Assembly (NCBI RefSeq): GCF_004682045.1
Contig: NZ_QUZT01000009.1
Location: 1 to 64,000 of the forward strand
Direction: 5' to 3'
DNA: 64,000 nt
From: Pseudomonas nabeulensis
GTDB lineage: Bacteria; Pseudomonadota; Gammaproteobacteria; Pseudomonadales; Pseudomonadaceae
Shown: piece by piece, positions 62,719-64,000 of the stretch
Numbering within the stretch: position 1 is the stretch's first letter
Layout of the letters: every line of letters starts with the position of its first letter
Notes under the pieces: generated by a model
What the model was told of the DNA's origin: nothing
Databases searched by the model: none
The model's input: only the letters and a program-made list of their open reading frames with translations
Made by a program: the position numbers and the translations under genes

Positions 62719-64000
62719 GTGTCCCAAGCTCAACGTTTTGATAACTACATCAATGGCCAGTGGGTGGCCGGTGCTGATTATTGCGTCAACCTCAACCCGT
62801 CGGAGTTGTCCGATGTCATTGGCGAATACGCCAAGGCTGATGTGGCCCAAGTCAACGCCGCCATCGATGCCGCCCGCGCTGCATTCCCGGCGTGGTCTAC
62901 CTCCGGGATCCAGGCGCGTCATGACTCGCTGGATAAAGTCGGCAGCGAAATCCTCGCCCGCCGCGAAGAGCTCGGCACCTTGCTGGCTCGGGAGGAGGGT
63001 AAGACCCTGCCCGAAGCCATCGGCGAAGTGACCCGCGCCGGTAATATCTTCAAGTTCTTCGCCGGTGAATGCCTGCGTCTGTCCGGCGATTACGTGCCGT
63101 CGGTGCGCCCGGGCGTCAACGTTGAAGTGACGCGCGAAGCCCTCGGTGTGGTTGGCCTGATCACCCCGTGGAACTTCCCGATTGCAATTCCCGCCTGGAA
63201 AATCGCTCCGGCCCTGGCCTACGGCAACTGCGTGGTGATCAAACCCGCGGAGTTGGTGCCGGGTTGCGCCTGGGCCCTGGCAGAGATTATCTCCCGCGCC
63301 GGGTTCCCCGCCGGGGTGTTCAACCTAGTGATGGGCAGCGGTCGTGTGGTTGGCGATGTGTTGGTCAACAGCCCGAAAATCGATGGCATCAGCTTCACCG
63401 GTTCCGTGGGTGTGGGTCGTCAGATCGCCGTGAGCTGTGTATCGCGCCAGGCCAAAGTGCAATTGGAAATGGGCGGCAAGAACCCGCAGATCATTCTCGA
63501 CGACGCCGACCTCAAGCAGGCCGTCGAGCTGGCCGTGCAGAGTGCGTTCTACTCCACCGGCCAGCGTTGCACCGCCTCCAGCCGCTTGATCGTCACCGCC
63601 GGTATTCACGACCAGTTCGTTGCGGCGATGGCTGAGCGTATGAAGTCGATCAAGGTCGGTCACGCGCTTAAAAGCGGCACTGACATTGGCCCGGTAGTTT
63701 CCCTGGCCCAGTTGGACCAGGACTTGAAGTACATCGACATCGGCCAAAGCGAAGGTGCGCGGTTGGTGAGCGGTGGCGGCCTGGTGACCTGCGACACCGA
63801 AGGTTACTTCCTGGCGCCGACGCTGTTTGCCGACAGCGAAGCCGCCATGCGCATCAGCCGTGAAGAGATCTTCGGCCCGGTGGCCAACGTGGTGCGCGTT
63901 GCGGACTACGAGGCGGCGCTGGCCATGGCCAACGACACCGAGTTCGGTTTGTCGGCGGGCATTGCCACCACGTCGCTCAAGTACGCCAACCACTTCAAGC
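62719..64000 (+). CDS. 2-oxoglutarate semialdehyde dehydrogenase, truncated by window end
   Basis: The frame opens at GTG 62719, with AGGAG eight bases upstream, and runs open to the window edge (427 codons seen). It begins MSQAQRFDNYINGQWVAGAD. The NAD(P) site includes TPWNFPIAIPAWK and KPAELVPG; the catalytic Glu is Glu250 in QLEMGGKNPQ and the catalytic Cys is Cys284 in GQRCTASS. Aldehyde dehydrogenases of this type oxidise 2,5-dioxopentanoate to 2-oxoglutarate. Adjacency to kdgD supports this substrate. The C-terminal part, about 50-60 residues, lies beyond the window. Confidence 0.9.
   Translation, partial: MSQAQRFDNYINGQWVAGADYCVNLNPSELSDVIGEYAKADVAQVNAAIDAARAAFPAWSTSGIQARHDSLDKVGSEILARREELGTLLAREEGKTLPEAIGEVTRAGNIFKFFAGECLRLSGDYVPSVRPGVNVEVTREALGVVGLITPWNFPIAIPAWKIAPALAYGNCVVIKPAELVPGCAWALAEIISRAGFPAGVFNLVMGSGRVVGDVLVNSPKIDGISFTGSVGVGRQIAVSCVSRQAKVQLEMGGKNPQIILDDADLKQAVELAVQSAFYSTGQRCTASSRLIVTAGIHDQFVAAMAERMKSIKVGHALKSGTDIGPVVSLAQLDQDLKYIDIGQSEGARLVSGGGLVTCDTEGYFLAPTLFADSEAAMRISREEIFGPVANVVRVADYEAALAMANDTEFGLSAGIATTSLKYANHFK

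Overview
The window reads as a chromosomal segment of a Pseudomonas of the P. fluorescens group. This rests on gene content and order (fruR-fruBKA, piuA/piuC, speC, an opuC-type operon, dppA paralogues with an OprD porin and dppBCDF, roxSR, trpS-zapE, rplM-rpsI-petABC-sspAB), high GC, and many REPIN-type palindromes carrying the GTGGGAGGGGGCTTGC core. I find no tRNA, rRNA, insertion sequence, prophage or CRISPR array. Most blocks resemble the order I recall for P. aeruginosa around PA4427-PA4441, PA4493-PA4506 and PA4513-PA4519; that comparison is from memory and was not computed.

Layout. 1-2.7 kb: a chemoreceptor and a small zinc-ribbon membrane protein. 2.7-10.3 kb: fructose uptake, with fruR-tatD transcribed leftwards from a shared control region and fruB-fruK-fruA rightwards. 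10.4-18.7 kb: a PhoD-type phosphatase, a PepSY flavoreductase, the catecholate-siderophore receptor PiuA, the dioxygenase PiuC and a SEL1-repeat protein. 18.8-24 kb: ornithine decarboxylase with a terminator in its leader, then a four-gene osmoprotectant ABC operon. 24.2-26.7 kb: prfC and two small secreted acidic proteins. 26.8-39.4 kb: a dipeptide-uptake array of one DppBCDF transporter, four DppA-type binding proteins and one OprD-family porin, all on the minus strand. 39.5-42.8 kb: an 1098-residue toxin-like protein (DUF6543 type). 43-47.6 kb: a SIMPL-domain protein, the redox two-component system RoxS/RoxR and a YddA/SbmA-like exporter. 47.7-55 kb: zapG, a hydrolase, trpS, zapE, a GlxA-type regulator, an acyl-CoA dehydrogenase and the aldo/keto reductase tas. 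55.3-60.2 kb: rplM-rpsI, the cytochrome bc1 operon petABC and sspAB. 60.3-64 kb: a FadR-type GntR regulator, an orphan small gene, and the start of a glucarate/galactarate branch (kdgD and an aldehyde dehydrogenase cut by the window end).

The window is mainly core metabolism. The observations most worth a second look are regulatory or accessory: the toxin-like gene inserted in an otherwise conserved neighbourhood, the speC leader with terminator and possible leader peptide, a LacI-type palindrome upstream of the porin that shares its core with the Cra operator, a probable GntR operator overlapping the kdgD promoter, complementary segments that could hide the chemoreceptor start, an inverted-order REPIN with a perfect inner palindrome, and a pair of small acidic secreted proteins. 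I did not find a clear new multigene defence or mobile system.
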